The position numbers were made by a program, and so were the translations under genes. Source: Formicarius rufipectus (taxonomy: Eukaryota > Chordata > Aves > Passeriformes > Formicariidae). From it: a DNA stretch of 64,000 nt. The stretch covers positions 806,001-870,000 of the forward strand of contig VXAU01000760.1 of assembly GCA_013399695.1 (NCBI GenBank), read 5' to 3'. Each line of letters opens with the position of its first letter. Position 1 is the stretch's first letter. This document shows, one piece after another, positions 26,175 to 39,800 of the stretch. The notes below the pieces were generated by a model, which was given only the letters and a program-made list of their open reading frames with translations, did not search any database and was not told the DNA's origin.

Positions 26175-29100
26175 TTTACATATCTGTTACCTGTCATCCT
26201 GCAGTACTGGCTGTTTTTAAAAGGTCTTTACCTTAATTTGCATCTGAGTAAAACTCAACTTTTGGTACCAGAAGAACTGTAGGGAATTTCTGATGTAGCT
26301 GCTTTAATGGAAAAGTGCAAATGAATCTTCAAACCTCTAGTCGACTCAAACTCTCCTTGTCCCATTTAATCCTCCTGGTACTTTAGTTTAGGCATTAGTT
26401 GATTTTTTATTTTTTTTTTTCCCCCCTCTCCCACATAACTGTTTTGTGATTTTATTGTATTTCCCTGGTATTATGTATATGAAATACTTAATTTATGGAA
26501 TCTTGTAAGGAAGTGATGAAATTTAAATGGCAAATTTTCAGAGAGAAAGACATCTAAACGTAAGGAAACCATGGCTGAGATATCAAACCTTAGGCAGTAG
26601 ATTGGTTGTCAGTGATTTAACAACAGGTTAGTGTTTCTACCTTCTCAGTGCTCCTTAATTAGTCTTTAAAAATTGATAACATTTTAATATAACTTTGCCT
26701 TATTCTGGAGGTCAGTCTAATGTTGTATTGCATGATGCTAAATTGCTCTTCTCACAGTTAGGGGATATAATTAAAAGCACAAGCATTCTGGTTTTGATTA
26801 AGAGTTTATTTTCTTACTAACTAAGGAAAATGGAGTTTTATGGAAATAATTTGGGGGGGTTAGTTATACTATTTCTTAACCTCTTCTTTGCCATTAAACT
26901 GCTTTGGTGTGACTGCTTGGAACAAAGAGGTATCAGCAGAGCGGATAGACATGGTGTTTTGTCTGAGTGCCTTTGTAACACCTTTCCCAGGAACTCTATT
27001 GTGATAAGAGTGAATTTTATAGGACTCTGTTAACCCCAATCATTTGGGGACTCTGTAAAACTTCTGTTGCTATCTCTGGCATGGTTGTTGAGTTCACCAT
27101 TTCTTTCCATAGTCCTGCAGTAATTTCACCCAATTAAAACTTGTGCTGAAATACAACGACAGAGGAACAAGCAACTTGATTATTCCTCTAAGGATCTTTT
27201 CCCTCACCACTCATTTCTTGTTTCATTCATTGTTTTGTTTTTTTCAAAGAACAGAGATGAGTCCCAGGGTGAAAGCCTATGCAGAGCTTTCCTCTCCCAG
27301 TCCTCCATGTTTCCAACACTGGCAATCAGCCTCTGTGCTGTGGTCCCATCCCTGAGAGTGAGTGCAGGAAAATCTCAATTTTCATTGTAAAAGTAGAATA
27401 AAGGAGAAATCTTTTTAGCCTACAGGGCCACAGGGGAAATGTAGCTTGAAATGTGATCCCAGTGGCTTGAGTACACATAGGGAAATAACAGGAAATCCAC
27501 ACTATTTTAATTTTGTGAAATTCATGGTTCTTAAGCCATGTTTAGAATTCCTAGGGATCTGGCTCATGATTTGTGAATGCGTCAAACTGGCAGTACTGTG
27601 CTGTTTTAAGTAAGCCAGATCTCACTTATTCACACAATGTAGTTGCGTGTCACAGAGGGCTGTTTTCCTGTTCTGTTTTCTCCTCTTTTGCATTTTGGTC
27701 TAGAGCTGGATTAACCTCATGTTTTCCAGTGAAATAAGCACCCCACATCTTGGGTAGAAAACTTACTAGTAATGAACATTTTAAATGTAAAAAAAAAGAA
27801 TAATTTGTCTTTATATATTTACATGACCACTGTAGTACAAACTATTACAAGGACAAGAGAAGAAACATCCTGTAAGTCACAAGTGGCTTCATAGTGAGTT
27901 TTCTATTCAGAATAATATTTTTAATTACAGGAGGTATTTGAATGTCAACTCCTTTGTAACACTGGAAAAGATTTAATTTGATTAAGGAACCACTGGGTGA
28001 TGTTGGAAAGCTCAATATTTTTCCTCTCACTTGTAATAGTTTCCCCATGCAACTGAGGTATTCCTGGCTGTTAAGCTGTTAAATTGGTGAGATTAATTTG
28101 GATGTGGTCAGGATTCTCCTCTGCCCATACCAGGAGGTGCTGCTCCTGCTAGCAAAGAGGCTGGGTGTCTCTGGATGCCTTAGACACAGCACCTCTGAGT
28201 GTTTGTTGGTATTAGTGCTTGGGGCATTTCCAGCTTCCCAAGCTGTAGGGAGCGAGTTAGGTCATACAACACCTCTGAACTGTTGTATGAAGGTTAAAAA
28301 GACTAGAAAATGCTTTCCTGGGTGCAGAAATGTTTTGCTGCTGGAGTAGGTTTGGAGTGGAGCCAAAAAAAATTCCTATGGCTATGGACTGTGTATGAAT
28401 TGGGTTCAAAAGAGAGATCTCTTGTTCTTGTGGACTGACAGGTATTTTCAATTTTTTGCAGCATGATTGCATTACTCATAGTTACCTAGATTTATTTTGT
28501 CCTGCTGGAGGCACTTATTTGGCACAGGAGTAGATTTAATTTTAATAGAGGTTTGGACCTGGCTGTAGTTATAGTACTATTAGTCTGGGATGGAGAAAGG
28601 AAATCAAACTTGGGCTGTTGATTTGCCTCTTGGCTGAGAGCTTATCAAGAGGGAAATAAATTTGCAGTAATAAAAGCTGTTCCTGACATCCCCTTATGCA
28701 GAGGAGACAAAGGTGATGATTAAATGGAGGTTACACATTAAAACTTCATAGCCAGAGGAGAGAAGAAAGGACAGAGCAGAATGTCTATCTGTCCTGCTGG
28801 ATGCTGCTGATTTCTCATGTTTGGTTTTATTACAGACTCCAAAGAATTTGAAGATCATTTTTTCATCTTCTAACGTGTAGGATATGTGGTGCCAATTTCA
28901 ATTATTTGTAGTGTTTGATTATTCAGTTTTGAGATTATGAACACACTCATGGTTAACCTTAACACTCTGATTTGGATTTCTTTCTAGCAACTCATTTTAA
29001 ACAAGAGTAGGGTCAAAGAAAGATGTGGGCTGGAACTAACTGGATTTTTCACTCTTCCCCGAAGGTGCTGAAGAGAAGAAATTTTCTTAGAACTCTTGTA

Positions 29101-29650
29101 ATTGGAATACAAACTCTTCTCCTCCTGCCCCCCCATCAAATGAAGTTTTTTTAGGAGAGTGAATGCAACCCTGCACTGGTAGAAAAGGGAAATAAGGACT
29201 CTGATTATACACACATACTGAAGAATTTTGTTCCTATAAGGATTGCAACAGCAAACACTTAAAAGAAAAATGAGCCATACTATCACCATTCTGGGCAGTT
29301 TTGGGTATCAGTCAAGTAACACTAAAAGGTCCTTTGTCAATTGCCTGAATCAGGCCATAAAGAACCTGAAAAAGAAGTTACTGGAATTCCTGCTTTAGTA
29401 ATGACCTAGAGGGGGAGAAGAGCATTGCAATCTTGATCTGCTGAAGAATGTGTTTGTGTACACAGAAGTGCAGCCCTTGAACTTTTTGCTTGCACAGAGG
29501 AGTTCTGTATCTTTGCAAGGCTGCATTTCTGTGCCTTTTGCATTTCCAAGTTCTTTATGATACGTAATCCATTAAACCTAAACTTATTAGGGCTATGTTT
29601 TGTCATATCTGACAGAACTGTATGAGTTCTACTGGAATATTGATGAAAAG
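26175..29650. other. Unique DNA, no supported gene
   Basis: AT-rich sequence with a T11 run at 26,410-26,420 and no repeat family that I recognise. Open frames are short and lack known motifs. Confidence 0.45.
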
Positions 29651-29659
29651 ATGGGAATT

Positions 29660-29995
29660 TAGGAAATAATACAGTCCAAGCAGTCTCCCATTGAGCTGTG
29701 TACTGCTTCAGTGGTTTGTCTAACCCGTCTTTAAAGATGACCATGGTGGAGACTCCATAAACTTCTGAAGCAATGTGCTGTTCTGTCACTGTGTTTAGAA
29801 ATCTTCGCCTTATGTCTAATCCTTTTACTTACTGTTTTATACACAAACCACATGGGAAATAGCATATTCCCTTCTGCTCAACAGCCCTTTGTGCACTTGG
29901 AGATTGTCACAAAGCCTCTTCACCCTCTCCTCTGGAATAAACAACTCTGGTCTTTCAATCATCCTTTGCAAGTCCTGTTTTCTAGAAGTTAAAAG
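29660..29995 (-). mobile_element. Ancient CR1-like LINE fragment
   Basis: Read on the minus strand, degenerate landmarks of the CR1 3' region appear in order. An 'actagaaaacaggactt' block near 29,985 is followed by 'ccagaggagagggtgaagaggc'-like sequence, then 'ggattagacataaggcgaag' near 29,810 (the 'TTAGATATAAGGAAGAA' block). Next come 'tggagtctccaccatgg' near 29,745 and 'gggttagacaaaccactg' near 29,720. The last block resembles old amniote CR1 families more than young bird ones. Divergence is heavy and all frames are broken. The open frames covering this region are relics of it, not genes. Borders are approximate. Confidence 0.6.
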
Positions 29996-29999
29996 ATAA

Positions 30000-32900
30000 T
30001 GTACTGTCTTGATGGGCCACATGGGAAGAGGAGGCTGCCAAGTGAAATTCTGTGAGAAATTATTCATACTCCAAGATGTGCTAATGAAATATTTCATAAC
30101 TTCATTAATATGAACACCAACATGGTATTTTTTTACATCCATGGAAGTTTGCATTCCTTCAGTGTGGTGTGAATTTGTTTCTCTGAGAGTAAGTGTTGTA
30201 GCATAAATTAAGGGAAATTGTGTGTGTGTATTAGATGTAGCCATAACTGCCAGCAAACAGCAGTACATGTGGCAATGGTTCAGTGTTCAGCTCACAAGGG
30301 CGCTGGGGGCTGCAGGATGTAGAATATCAAGGCTTTGCTGATATTTGAAATGCCAGTCTCTCCTTTTCTCGTAATATGCATCCCAAGCCTGTCTTTCTCA
30401 TTGCAACCCTGTTGATTCCACTGGTGATGCTAGTTTGTGTCAACTGTCCCTTTAGAAGGCAAATGAGACCACTAGAAATGCTCTGTTAGAGGCAACTAGT
30501 AATTTCTCTTACTTTTTGTAGAAACTCAACTTGACTGAGACACACTGGTCTCCAGTTATCTCCCTTCTCACAAGCTTTTTCCCAATGTTACCAGTGATGT
30601 TAACAACGCAACATAAGTTGTTTCACTTTGTTCTTACTTACTAGAGTAAGATTGAGATTTTTCAGCATAGGATGAAAATGAGCAGTATTATCTTTGTCCC
30701 ATCTGCTCCTTTTTCCTCCTTAGTGCTTCCTTTTCTCTATCTTTTGTTCCTTCTTTCTTTTCTTAGCCACTTATAATTGCTACTGTACAGCCTTCTGGGA
30801 ATGTCCTGAATCTGATGGGGATTTCTCAGAGCCTTTTCATCATGAAGTCTGCCACTGATAGATCAAGGCCTCTCTTTCACACCTTGAGACCGAGAGAAGG
30901 GCCAACAGGAATAAAATTTGATCTCTTTAGAGAAATGGAAGTGGATGAGCTGTTGCTGTATGAAACTTTTCCCTTCTTTTCCTTTTCCCCATCCCACATG
31001 CTGTATGTAGCTGGAAGGTAGAGCAGGACCTTGGGATGTTCTTAGCCAAGAAGCAGCTGTCTCTGTAATTCATTTATTAACTCCTTTGATGCTTCCAGAG
31101 AAGTGGAGGGCCTGGGAGAGGCATGGAGACATTATTTTCTGATAAAAGAAAGAGGAAGTGCTCACTGTTGTGCTCTTCTTGTGGTCTGTTAGCAGATGCT
31201 TATCAGACACAGTAAAGGATTTCATTTTCCTCAGCGCAGGACTTTGTATTAACATGTTAAGTCCCTGTGGCTGGTGAAGCTGACAGGATACTGCAGAGTT
31301 GGCCTCAGAGGCAGAAGTACTCTAATGTCTGAGGTGTCTCTTACTCCGCTTAATCATATGGTCTGCATCTATTCTGCTTAAGAAAAATGACTTTATTTCT
31401 CTTGCTGACAGAGTTGAGCAATCTGCTTTTCTTTTGGAAAGGGCTTTTCTGTCCTTTCTGAAGGCTCTTGATCAAATAATGGCTGTCAAATTTGTTGACC
31501 ACAAAGCTCTTGGTGCAGGTTTCTCCCCCAGAGCGATGATGTCCATGGCCAATCCAGCTGTGCCAGACAGAGGAGCCTGGAGCTGTGTTTCAAGCTTATT
31601 CCCCAACTGCTGTTGCTTGCACAAAGTGATGGGTTTGACTTGTCCCTCGCACGAGTCTCTCAGAGAATTCAGAGCAAGAAAAATGATCCAAACTATTTGA
31701 ATCTTGTTCCCAGTGGGATATATTTTTCTGTTAATTCCTCTTAAACTACCCACAGGTAATAGACAAAAGAATTAGAAACACGTAAGGAGATTGATATAGA
31801 GCTGTGTAGCTGTTCCTGTAATAATTGATTTAGAATAATTGAATCATTTTCCTGTAGAAATCTCTTCTTCCGCAGCACACTATTATATTCTGCAATACCT
31901 TTTGTTCCTTTATTTAATAGAGCCATATAACAAATGCATAACTGCACTGGCAAATGACGACCATTTGAACTCTAAAATATTAATTTTAAATGTACCTATG
32001 GCTATTTTTAATAGTAATTTAAAATGATCCTAAAAAGCACATGTTGAGATAATGAGATCCATAAATATTGGTTGGCATTATTGATTCACATGTATTGCTT
32101 CCGTAGATTACTTCCATTTTCCACATTTCTTTTCATGTCTGTACTAATCAGGGGTTGGGTTTTAAAGGTATTTATTTATACTGAGCCTTGTGTAAATACA
32201 ATGAAATAAACTTCTCCAGCGGGAGCAGAATTAAGCCAGGATTTACCATTGTGGAAAAATTCAATCCTTAGGTTTTGTTTAAGATTAAGGGAAAGTGTTT
32301 AACTTAGTCTATAAGCAGGGATAAGTAACTTCCCCACTTCCAGAAAACCTGGAGGAGCATTCCTTATTGTTTTGCAGGCTCTGCAGAAGAGTCTCTCTCT
32401 AGGGAATGGAAGGGCAGTGATGTGCTGTAGGAATGAAAAATCATTTCCAGAAGAAACAAAGCAAACTGGTGCAGACTTGTCCAAGACAACGTGTGTATGT
32501 CATCCTCTCTGCATGAGGGAAGTCCTCTAGCAGCTACAGGCTGTGCTCAGGACATTGGAGTTACTTTTATTGTCTTTGAGTGTGATATTCTGTTTTCCCT
32601 CCCTCCTTGTGTAATTTATCCAAGCAAAACTCTGGCCCAATGAAAACAGGGCAAGACAGACAGACTTCATCTCCCTTGTGAACCTGAAGAGACTCCATTG
32701 TACCCATTCATGCTTCTGCAGTGATGCTCATTTTCCTGTTGGGATTGATTTTGAGATAAAAAGAAGCCACACTGGAAGATTTGCTCAGACAAGGGGCAAT
32801 TTTAAAGCTTTTTTTTGTTGCCTGTGGCATCTGCCCAGTACTAACAAAGTGACTCCTAGTTAGAAATGTTCTTATCACATTGTTAAAAACTACCCATCCT

Positions 32901-33680
32901 ACCAATGGACAAATACTCATCAAGAAAATGTAGGTTGCACAGGGGCTCTCAGTAATGGACCTCACTGAGTTTAAGTGCTGTCGTGTAAAGTGTCATCAGA
33001 CTTGCTTGTCACTCCCACCTCTGCAGAATAGAACTGAGGCAGAACAGAGATGTAGAAAATGACTTTTTTCCCCACATTTCCCTTCATTTTGTTTCAAAAG
33101 CAAACCCATTTATCGGACTCATAACTGGTTATCTGATTAGGTTAAATTCTGCAGGGAGCTTTATGCTTCAAAAGTGTTTTCACTTCACACAAGTTGTACA
33201 TTCTTTTAACTGAATTCTACTGAAATAGTTCAGGAATGTATGAAGTAGAAATGTACTGCATAAAAGAACACTTTTTTTTAATGAAAGAAATAAATCCTGT
33301 GATGTTTTGAGCTTTCTAAAATTAATATTAAAAAAAATCTTTCTATTTCTATACTATGGTGCAAATGCAGAAATGGGACTAAATTCTAAGCCAGTGTAGC
33401 TTATGTATATTTTGTATTATTTTTTTTTGTTTTATTTCTCAGAATTGTGCATGCTCAGTAATATGGTCCATGATCTCCATGGAGTCAGAACTGGCTTGCA
33501 CTGATGATGGGACTAGGAGGATGGTCAGTGGGATGTTGTGTTACATATAATGCCTGGTAGTGTTATAAGCTCTTAAAGGTGAGGGGTGGAAGTTCCATAG
33601 GGAATGAGTCTCCTTCCTGTTCCTAGTTTGCTTTGACAGGTTGAAATTCATACAGTGCATGTTTTCCATTCATAAAGTTT
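30000..33680. other. Unique DNA, possibly intronic
   Basis: No repeat is recognised. A plus-strand segment at 30,767-31,018 follows a clean acceptor-like tract (tctttcttttcttag) and is open for 84 codons to a TAG, but no donor or polyadenylation signal follows and the peptide is unfamiliar. It is treated as chance unless transcripts support it. Confidence 0.4.
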
Positions 33681-33692
33681 TTTTCCTTGCAG

Positions 33693-33786
33693 GCTGAAAG
33701 GAAAACATACTGACAAATCTTATGTGGAAGAGATAACACGTCAGCATTTTGGTTTATTGGACATTGATGATCCAGTATATCACTAA
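33693..33786 (+). CDS. Candidate 3'-terminal coding exon, unidentified protein
   Basis: A strong acceptor (ttttttccttgcag, ending at 33,692) is followed by an open frame of 30 codons ending in TAA at 33,784-33,786. Entry is in phase 2, because the first base completes a codon begun upstream. The peptide is hydrophilic and protein-like: it begins LKGKHTDKSY, has EEITRQHFG in the middle and ends DIDDPVYH. A canonical ATTAAA lies at 33,848-33,853, 62 bases after the stop, with a GT-rich stretch about 15 bases further on, as expected of a short 3' UTR. I do not recognise the protein and found no convincing upstream exon. A 30-codon open run is not rare by chance. The case rests on acceptor, stop and polyadenylation signal occurring together. 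Confidence 0.25.
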
Positions 33787-33847
33787 AAGCAGGTTTAGAG
33801 CCTAGGAAACAGCACTATTGATCTGGAGTCCTGTTGCCAGAAATTGT

Positions 33848-33853
33848 ATTAAA
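33848..33853 (+). terminator. Candidate polyadenylation signal ATTAAA
   Basis: This is the common variant hexamer, 62 bases downstream of the candidate stop at 33,786, with a GT-rich element (gatgtgtag) starting near 33,868. The spacing suits cleavage just before the GT-rich element. It means little if the candidate exon is not real. Confidence 0.22.
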
Positions 33854-33874
33854 GAGCTTAATACTATGATGTGT

Positions 33875-36800
33875 AGCCTCATAGAGGCAACTTAGCCAAG
33901 AACCACCTTTCCTGGAGATCAGTAAGCTGAGAGTCCCAGGGATACAGTGAATTTACCGAGGGAGGTTTGGTGCCTCTTGCTTGTCCTCCTGGAAACCAGA
34001 CTGCTGAGTACCAGGAGAAAGATTTACACACTCAGGATTTCAGTGTTTTGAAATTAATTATCCAAAGGGAGAACAATTCATGTGCTATCCTGCTCTCCTT
34101 TTGTCCCTCCCCCATTTTGAATAATGTGAAATACAACTTGTATTTTTCTTTTTATCTTCCCCTTTTAAAAAACTAAATTGTGGAAGGTGAATGTGAACAT
34201 GTAGTAAGTTTTCAACTAACTAATGTCTGAGATTGTCAGTATCAGAAAGGAACAGTTTATTGTGATCTATTAGTATTATAATTTAGTTGGCAAAGTCTTG
34301 TTACACAGCTATAGATGAAAAATTAGTCTACACCAGTGAGTTGTTATAGATTGATAGTTGAACCCCCAGTAAAAGGGGCTAAATAAAACTTCCTGAAAGA
34401 TGTTCAGGCTTTTTAAATTGATTTAAAAAATAAATACTGCACTTAATATATTGGTTGAATGCAGATTTTTAGTTATTTACTACTGTATGAGATTTCAAAT
34501 GCTTTGATAGGGAAGAATGCTTGCCTTTCAAAATGCTTGTGCTGTAGAAGCACACTCATGAAGTAAGAGTGGACAAATGCCTGCAGGTTTGGAAAAGCAT
34601 AAATGACTTTGTAGTTCAAATCTTAGTTAAAAAGAATGAATGAGAAGCCTGCTCAGCTTCCCAAGAATCAGGCCTCATTTCTTTCTAAATGAACCTGGAG
34701 TTTCAGTAATTTGGGGACAGATTCTCAAAATATGTAATCACTTAAAACCCCCCCACCCCAAACAGGTTTTTTGGAAATTGTTTCACATTCCTGACCAGAG
34801 ATCTCTAATTTAAGTGTTTTTGAACCTCTTCAACACATCTATTAGTGGCATTAGGCATTAGGTCCATCCATGTCTCTGAAACCTGATTTTTTAGTTACTT
34901 TTAAAAACAACACCTCATGTCTGCTTTAGGGATTTTGCCTGTTGCAAATGCAAGCCAGAGAATTCATTCCTGAGCAACCTTTTTACAGTCTAAGCCTTAT
35001 GAAACAAAGTAGGAATGTGGTTTTTTTGTGTAGCTATTCTCTGGTCCTACAGTGTTTCACTGAAAGGGAATTTCTGCTGTTTCTCATGCCCCTACCCATG
35101 GAGGAATGTGTTTTGGTAACAATCAGAGTTGGGCAGTTCCCAGAGGCATCAGTCTCTTAGGTGTTTAGCATTAGTCACCCTTTCTGATAGCTTTACAAAT
35201 CGCTTCATTTTCCAGAAGTGGATGGAAATGCTCTTAAATGAGCTGGAAATACTCTTCTGTTTTAAGTCCTTTGTTCCCATATAGAGCTTAGAAAAGAAAT
35301 AGTTGCCGAAAGCAAAAGATGATGGCAAAAAAAGCTAATGAAAATCTACTCCAGCTTCTCCATTAAAGCCTTAGGCCAATGCAAAAAGTTTAAGTGAATT
35401 TTATTTTCCCTGTGATTTTGATTTTCCTTGGTGCTGGTGTTTCCTCTCTAATGTGTTCTTGTTTTCAAATAAACATAATTTTTATGTGCATTCATACAGC
35501 ACTTCAAAAGCCATTCTGATCTATAAGGCAGCTGCCTTAAGAACTGTGACTCTTCTTTCCCATGTGTTCTCACGTCCCTTTCTACAGGGGTCAACATAGC
35601 TACAAGATAATAGGAAAACATTGGAATAAAAAGAATGGCTTTCTTCCCAATAATTGCTGTGATTCCCACTCTCAAGTCAGTGACTAAAGCTAGAATTACT
35701 GCTCTATAAATTTCAACACTTCATCTCTTTAGTTTTCATTTGATTCTATGATGGTTAAAAAGCCCCCCTGTATTTCTCTTCAGAGAACAAAAGCCTCCAC
35801 ACCCACAGTTAGGATCTAAATCTAATCATTGAAGAAATGGGAACTCTGATGTATTTTGGTGCCATTATTAATACTTGAATGGTCACCAGGACTTCTTCAG
35901 CAATGATCTGCGTTTGTGCACTGTTTTATCAGATATTCAGCATGTTTTTATTAGATTACCAAGAAAACAGAATATGAAGCAGCCACAAGAAAAGTGCTTT
36001 CCTAAAAAAAATAAACAAACCCCACTCCAAAAAAACAAAAATTCCCTCCATTCCAACCAGAACCCAACAGCAACAAAGTCCTTTCAGTAGGAGAAGCGCT
36101 CACAAAGTTCTGTGGCTGGTATTCCACCTTTTCCTCCAGAAAACAGCAGCAACATGTGCTCATTTCCGCTGTTCCATCTGTTCTCCTCCCCGTCTCTGAG
36201 AGTGCAATACCAGCTTTGGAATGCATATTTTTTAGGTGTCAGGACCAAGGTGTTATTCTTGCTACAATGACAGTATTGTTTCTCCTCAGTTGAGATGCAA
36301 TAGTAGATTGTGCCATAAGGAGGTTAAATCCTTAGACAGAGAGGCCTTTAGCCATATGGAACACAGACAGCCTTTCATTTCTGTGGATGTAAGTAAAGCC
36401 CTAGCATGGGAAGGGAACACAGCTATGGGACAGAGACAGCCATAGCTGTGCTCTGCATTCATGCTGTGTTCTGTATCCTCCTCTGTCTGTCCTACAAACT
36501 GGAAACATGTGGTAATCGTGTCTGTGGATTTTCTCATTGCTGTATCCTCTAATTCTGTTTTATTTGTAATTTTAGATGGACTCAAAGCTCTAGTCCCAGA
36601 TTTATAGCAACATGGTGTGCTGCTGACTTTTCACAAAGAAGTCATCAAAAAACAGCTCTGAGAGGCTTCCTCTGTGAAAGAAGGGATGTGTTTGCAACTC
36701 AGAAGCTGAGGAAGCTGCCAGAAAACATAAGGTAACATTTTAAATGAAAACACACAAATTTTTATTCTCAAGTATGATTGTACACTGGGCAGAGTCTCAA

Positions 36801-39800
36801 TGAGGTTGTTCAGGAAAGAGTGGGTCTCCCTGCAAGAAAAAAACCCACTGCCAAGTCTGAGCACTTGTACCACACCAAGTCAACAATTTCCCTTCTTATA
36901 AATCTTTATAACTTGGAGAGTGCTGTGGTTTTTCGGTTTTTTTTTTTTTTTTTCCTGTTTCTGTTCTGCTGAAGGGCTGGCAAAGCATTGGGAAGAGTTC
37001 AAAGGTTTGTTCAATTCCCTGAAATTTAATGGACTCATAAGTGTTCCAAAGAGATGGGACATATCCACAAGGAACTGGAGTCATGAGAGGAATGACAAAG
37101 GCTGACTGTGGTGGGCAAAGTGCCACCTATGGAATGTGTCACCCACCTTCTGTACTGGAAGTGGGACTAGGAAATGGCCAGTTTCACTCTTGTGACGGGT
37201 TGTGCCATGGTCTCAAAAGGCCACAAGGGCTCTCCATAGCTTTGCTTAGAAAACAGCAGCTTTGAACCCTTGTTAGAGAAGGTGAGAAGTAGTAGGAGCT
37301 TAGGAATTATTCCTTCAGCCACAACTGTGTGTGCCTGTGCAAAACTCTTATGGAAGCCCTTCCTCTTAAGGGGATGAGTTGTAATTTAAGCACCTTATGT
37401 GGAAGAATGATTCAGGAAAGATATCTTAGTGTGCTGGGCTCTCTTCCCAGGTCAATGTGGCAGGAAGGTGAGCCTGCAGCCACCTCTCCAGCCCAAGCCA
37501 TCCTGGGGACTGGGCAGTTTTTAGCAGCACACGAAAGAATTGCCCGCTAAGAAAGTTCATCATATGGAATGTGGAAGTTTATATGGCAACTCCTCGCTTT
37601 TCTATCACCCTCACATGGATCACTAGGTGTGGCCAGAATCACATTTAATTGTGAGCTGATTTTGAAAGGCTTGAGGTGTCTTCTGGAGAAAGTTGGAGAT
37701 GCAACAGCCCTGGGTGGTCATTGTCTTTACAGAGATAAGCAATTCACACAGAGGTAGTGTTACAAAGAATTGAAACTAATTGCCAGCAACAATTATAAGG
37801 GCACTTATTTGGTATTTCCCCCTAAAATTCTCTATATGAATACTCATTTTACAAATGCAGTTTCTGATCCAACATTTTTGCTGTCACAATGAATTGACTA
37901 CAATTGATGAGGTAGTTAGAGACCACACAAATGAGGCAGTTAGGCTGCTGGCTGCTAGGATTAACCCCTGAAACAGTGGCACGAGTACAAAACTGCAGGT
38001 AGGAATATTTTATTGCCTGACTCTCACCTCGATCCTTGCTTGCTTTTCTTGCTCTCCCTCTTCCTTCCAAAGCACAGACATACATGCAAGTCTTGGCTGA
38101 GGCACAGCTGAAGACTTCACTTTAAAATAAGTAAAAATAAACTGCTGCTTAATTCACCACTACAGTCTTTGTGAACACGCAAGATGTTTCCTGTTAACAT
38201 GGTATAAGAACTGATCCCTGAGGACATCACACCTTGTGTGTTCTTCCCTTTCAAACTGTTAATGTTTTACCAATCCCAAATGAGTATAAACCTCTGGAAC
38301 ATTTTGAGTGTGGTGCCATTTTAACATGGGGGGATTTTTTGGTATGTAAAAACTATGGTGGTTTATTTGTTTTATGTATGAAGTACATCTGCTCTGGGCA
38401 CTTAGAGAAGAAATAATCTTGTGGAGATGTTTCCAATCCAGCTTGGTGCCCTTAGAAATGTATTTTGTGAGGAGAGACTGATTCATACTTTACAAGTTGT
38501 TAGTAGAAGCTGTTGGTAAGGGTGCTGTCCTCGGATGTGGGACAACCAGAGCAACGTCACTCGAAGCCATAAGCACAGAGACCTTGCCAAGAACTGGGCA
38601 GGGCAGACTTGCAGCCTTCTACATTCATGAGGCCACACACATTCTTGTTTTGACAGAAGTTTCAATGTGTAATGGAAACCTTAAGATTTGACTCAGAGTG
38701 GAATAGTCACTCCGTTGTCTCCAGGCGGTACCTCCCTGCCACTGATGTCACTTCACAGTTGTGTCAGATGTCAAGTTGTATGTGGCCTTTCTTTGCATAG
38801 GCAGCATTAGCTGATGTTTTGTTAAATGCCCAAAGTTTTCATTCCTTTCAGTAGTTATTAAACTGTGAGGAGAAGGTACTCTGCAGCAAAAGAAAGCTCA
38901 GGAAGCTTTTCAGATGAAAATTCTTAAGGAACATAGTCTCTTCCCTTAGCCAGGAAATACTGTTGAAAATGAATGAAATACATTTTGGAATCTCATTTGG
39001 AATTAAGATTATTTCCTTGTGGAGATGTTTAATTAAAAAATTTCAGCTTCACAGCTCTATACACCTATGTGGTTTAAGATGATCTAGAATCAGTGGCCAT
39101 GCTTTTTGATATACTCTAAGGAATCATAACTCAGAAAATTAGGAGTATCATCTATGAAGAATTCAGTCCCTTTTTTTCCCCTGCATAAAACAGAGGGCAT
39201 GTGCTGGAAGGATATCAACATCTTTACTTTCCGATGAACAGTAGTTCAAGAGGAGAAATGAATGAGTTAATTGAAATGCATCTGTTGCTATTATAGCCAT
39301 GGTTTGTGTTGGGGGTCAAATTACACTGAACTTAGCACTGAACAATAGATTTGCTGCCTAAACAATCCAACTATGCTGAATGCTCTGGTTATCTCACATA
39401 GTATTATTAAAAAGAGCTGTTGTTTTTCTCCACCCCAACTTTTAGACTTTTTTTCAGTCCTTCCTTACACCTTATTTCCTGAAGTTTGGAATCATAATTT
39501 TCTTTGTTTCATTATTTCCTTCCATGCTTTATATTTTCTTGCTGGAATTGTGTTCACCTCTTCCTCTTTGATCTCCTAGAAATGAGCAAACTGAATTCTC
39601 ACCTTAGTCATTTTATATGTGTAGCACTTTTGTCTTCACTATAATTGTTTCTAATTTACTCTAAAACAAAGGTGATTGGAAAGAGGCTCCCAAACCAAAT
39701 TCTGCTAAACCACCCTTTGGCAGAGCAGTGGAGAAGTTGGCTGGTGGCAAGTACTTTTTCTTACCTTTACCCATGGTCAAAGTGTACAAAGAAGTACCAT

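Noticed and set aside
29837..30268. 143-codon minus-strand frame
   Set aside because: Part of it overlaps the ancient CR1 fragment and the rest has no homology; it is a repeat relic, not a gene.
30767..31021. 84 open codons after a clean acceptor
   Set aside because: No donor, no polyadenylation signal and an unconvincing peptide whose tail translates another pyrimidine tract.
35365..35395. Mariner-like terminal repeat (taggccaatgcaaaaag)
   Set aside because: It is only loosely similar, with no second inverted terminal repeat and no TA duplication found.
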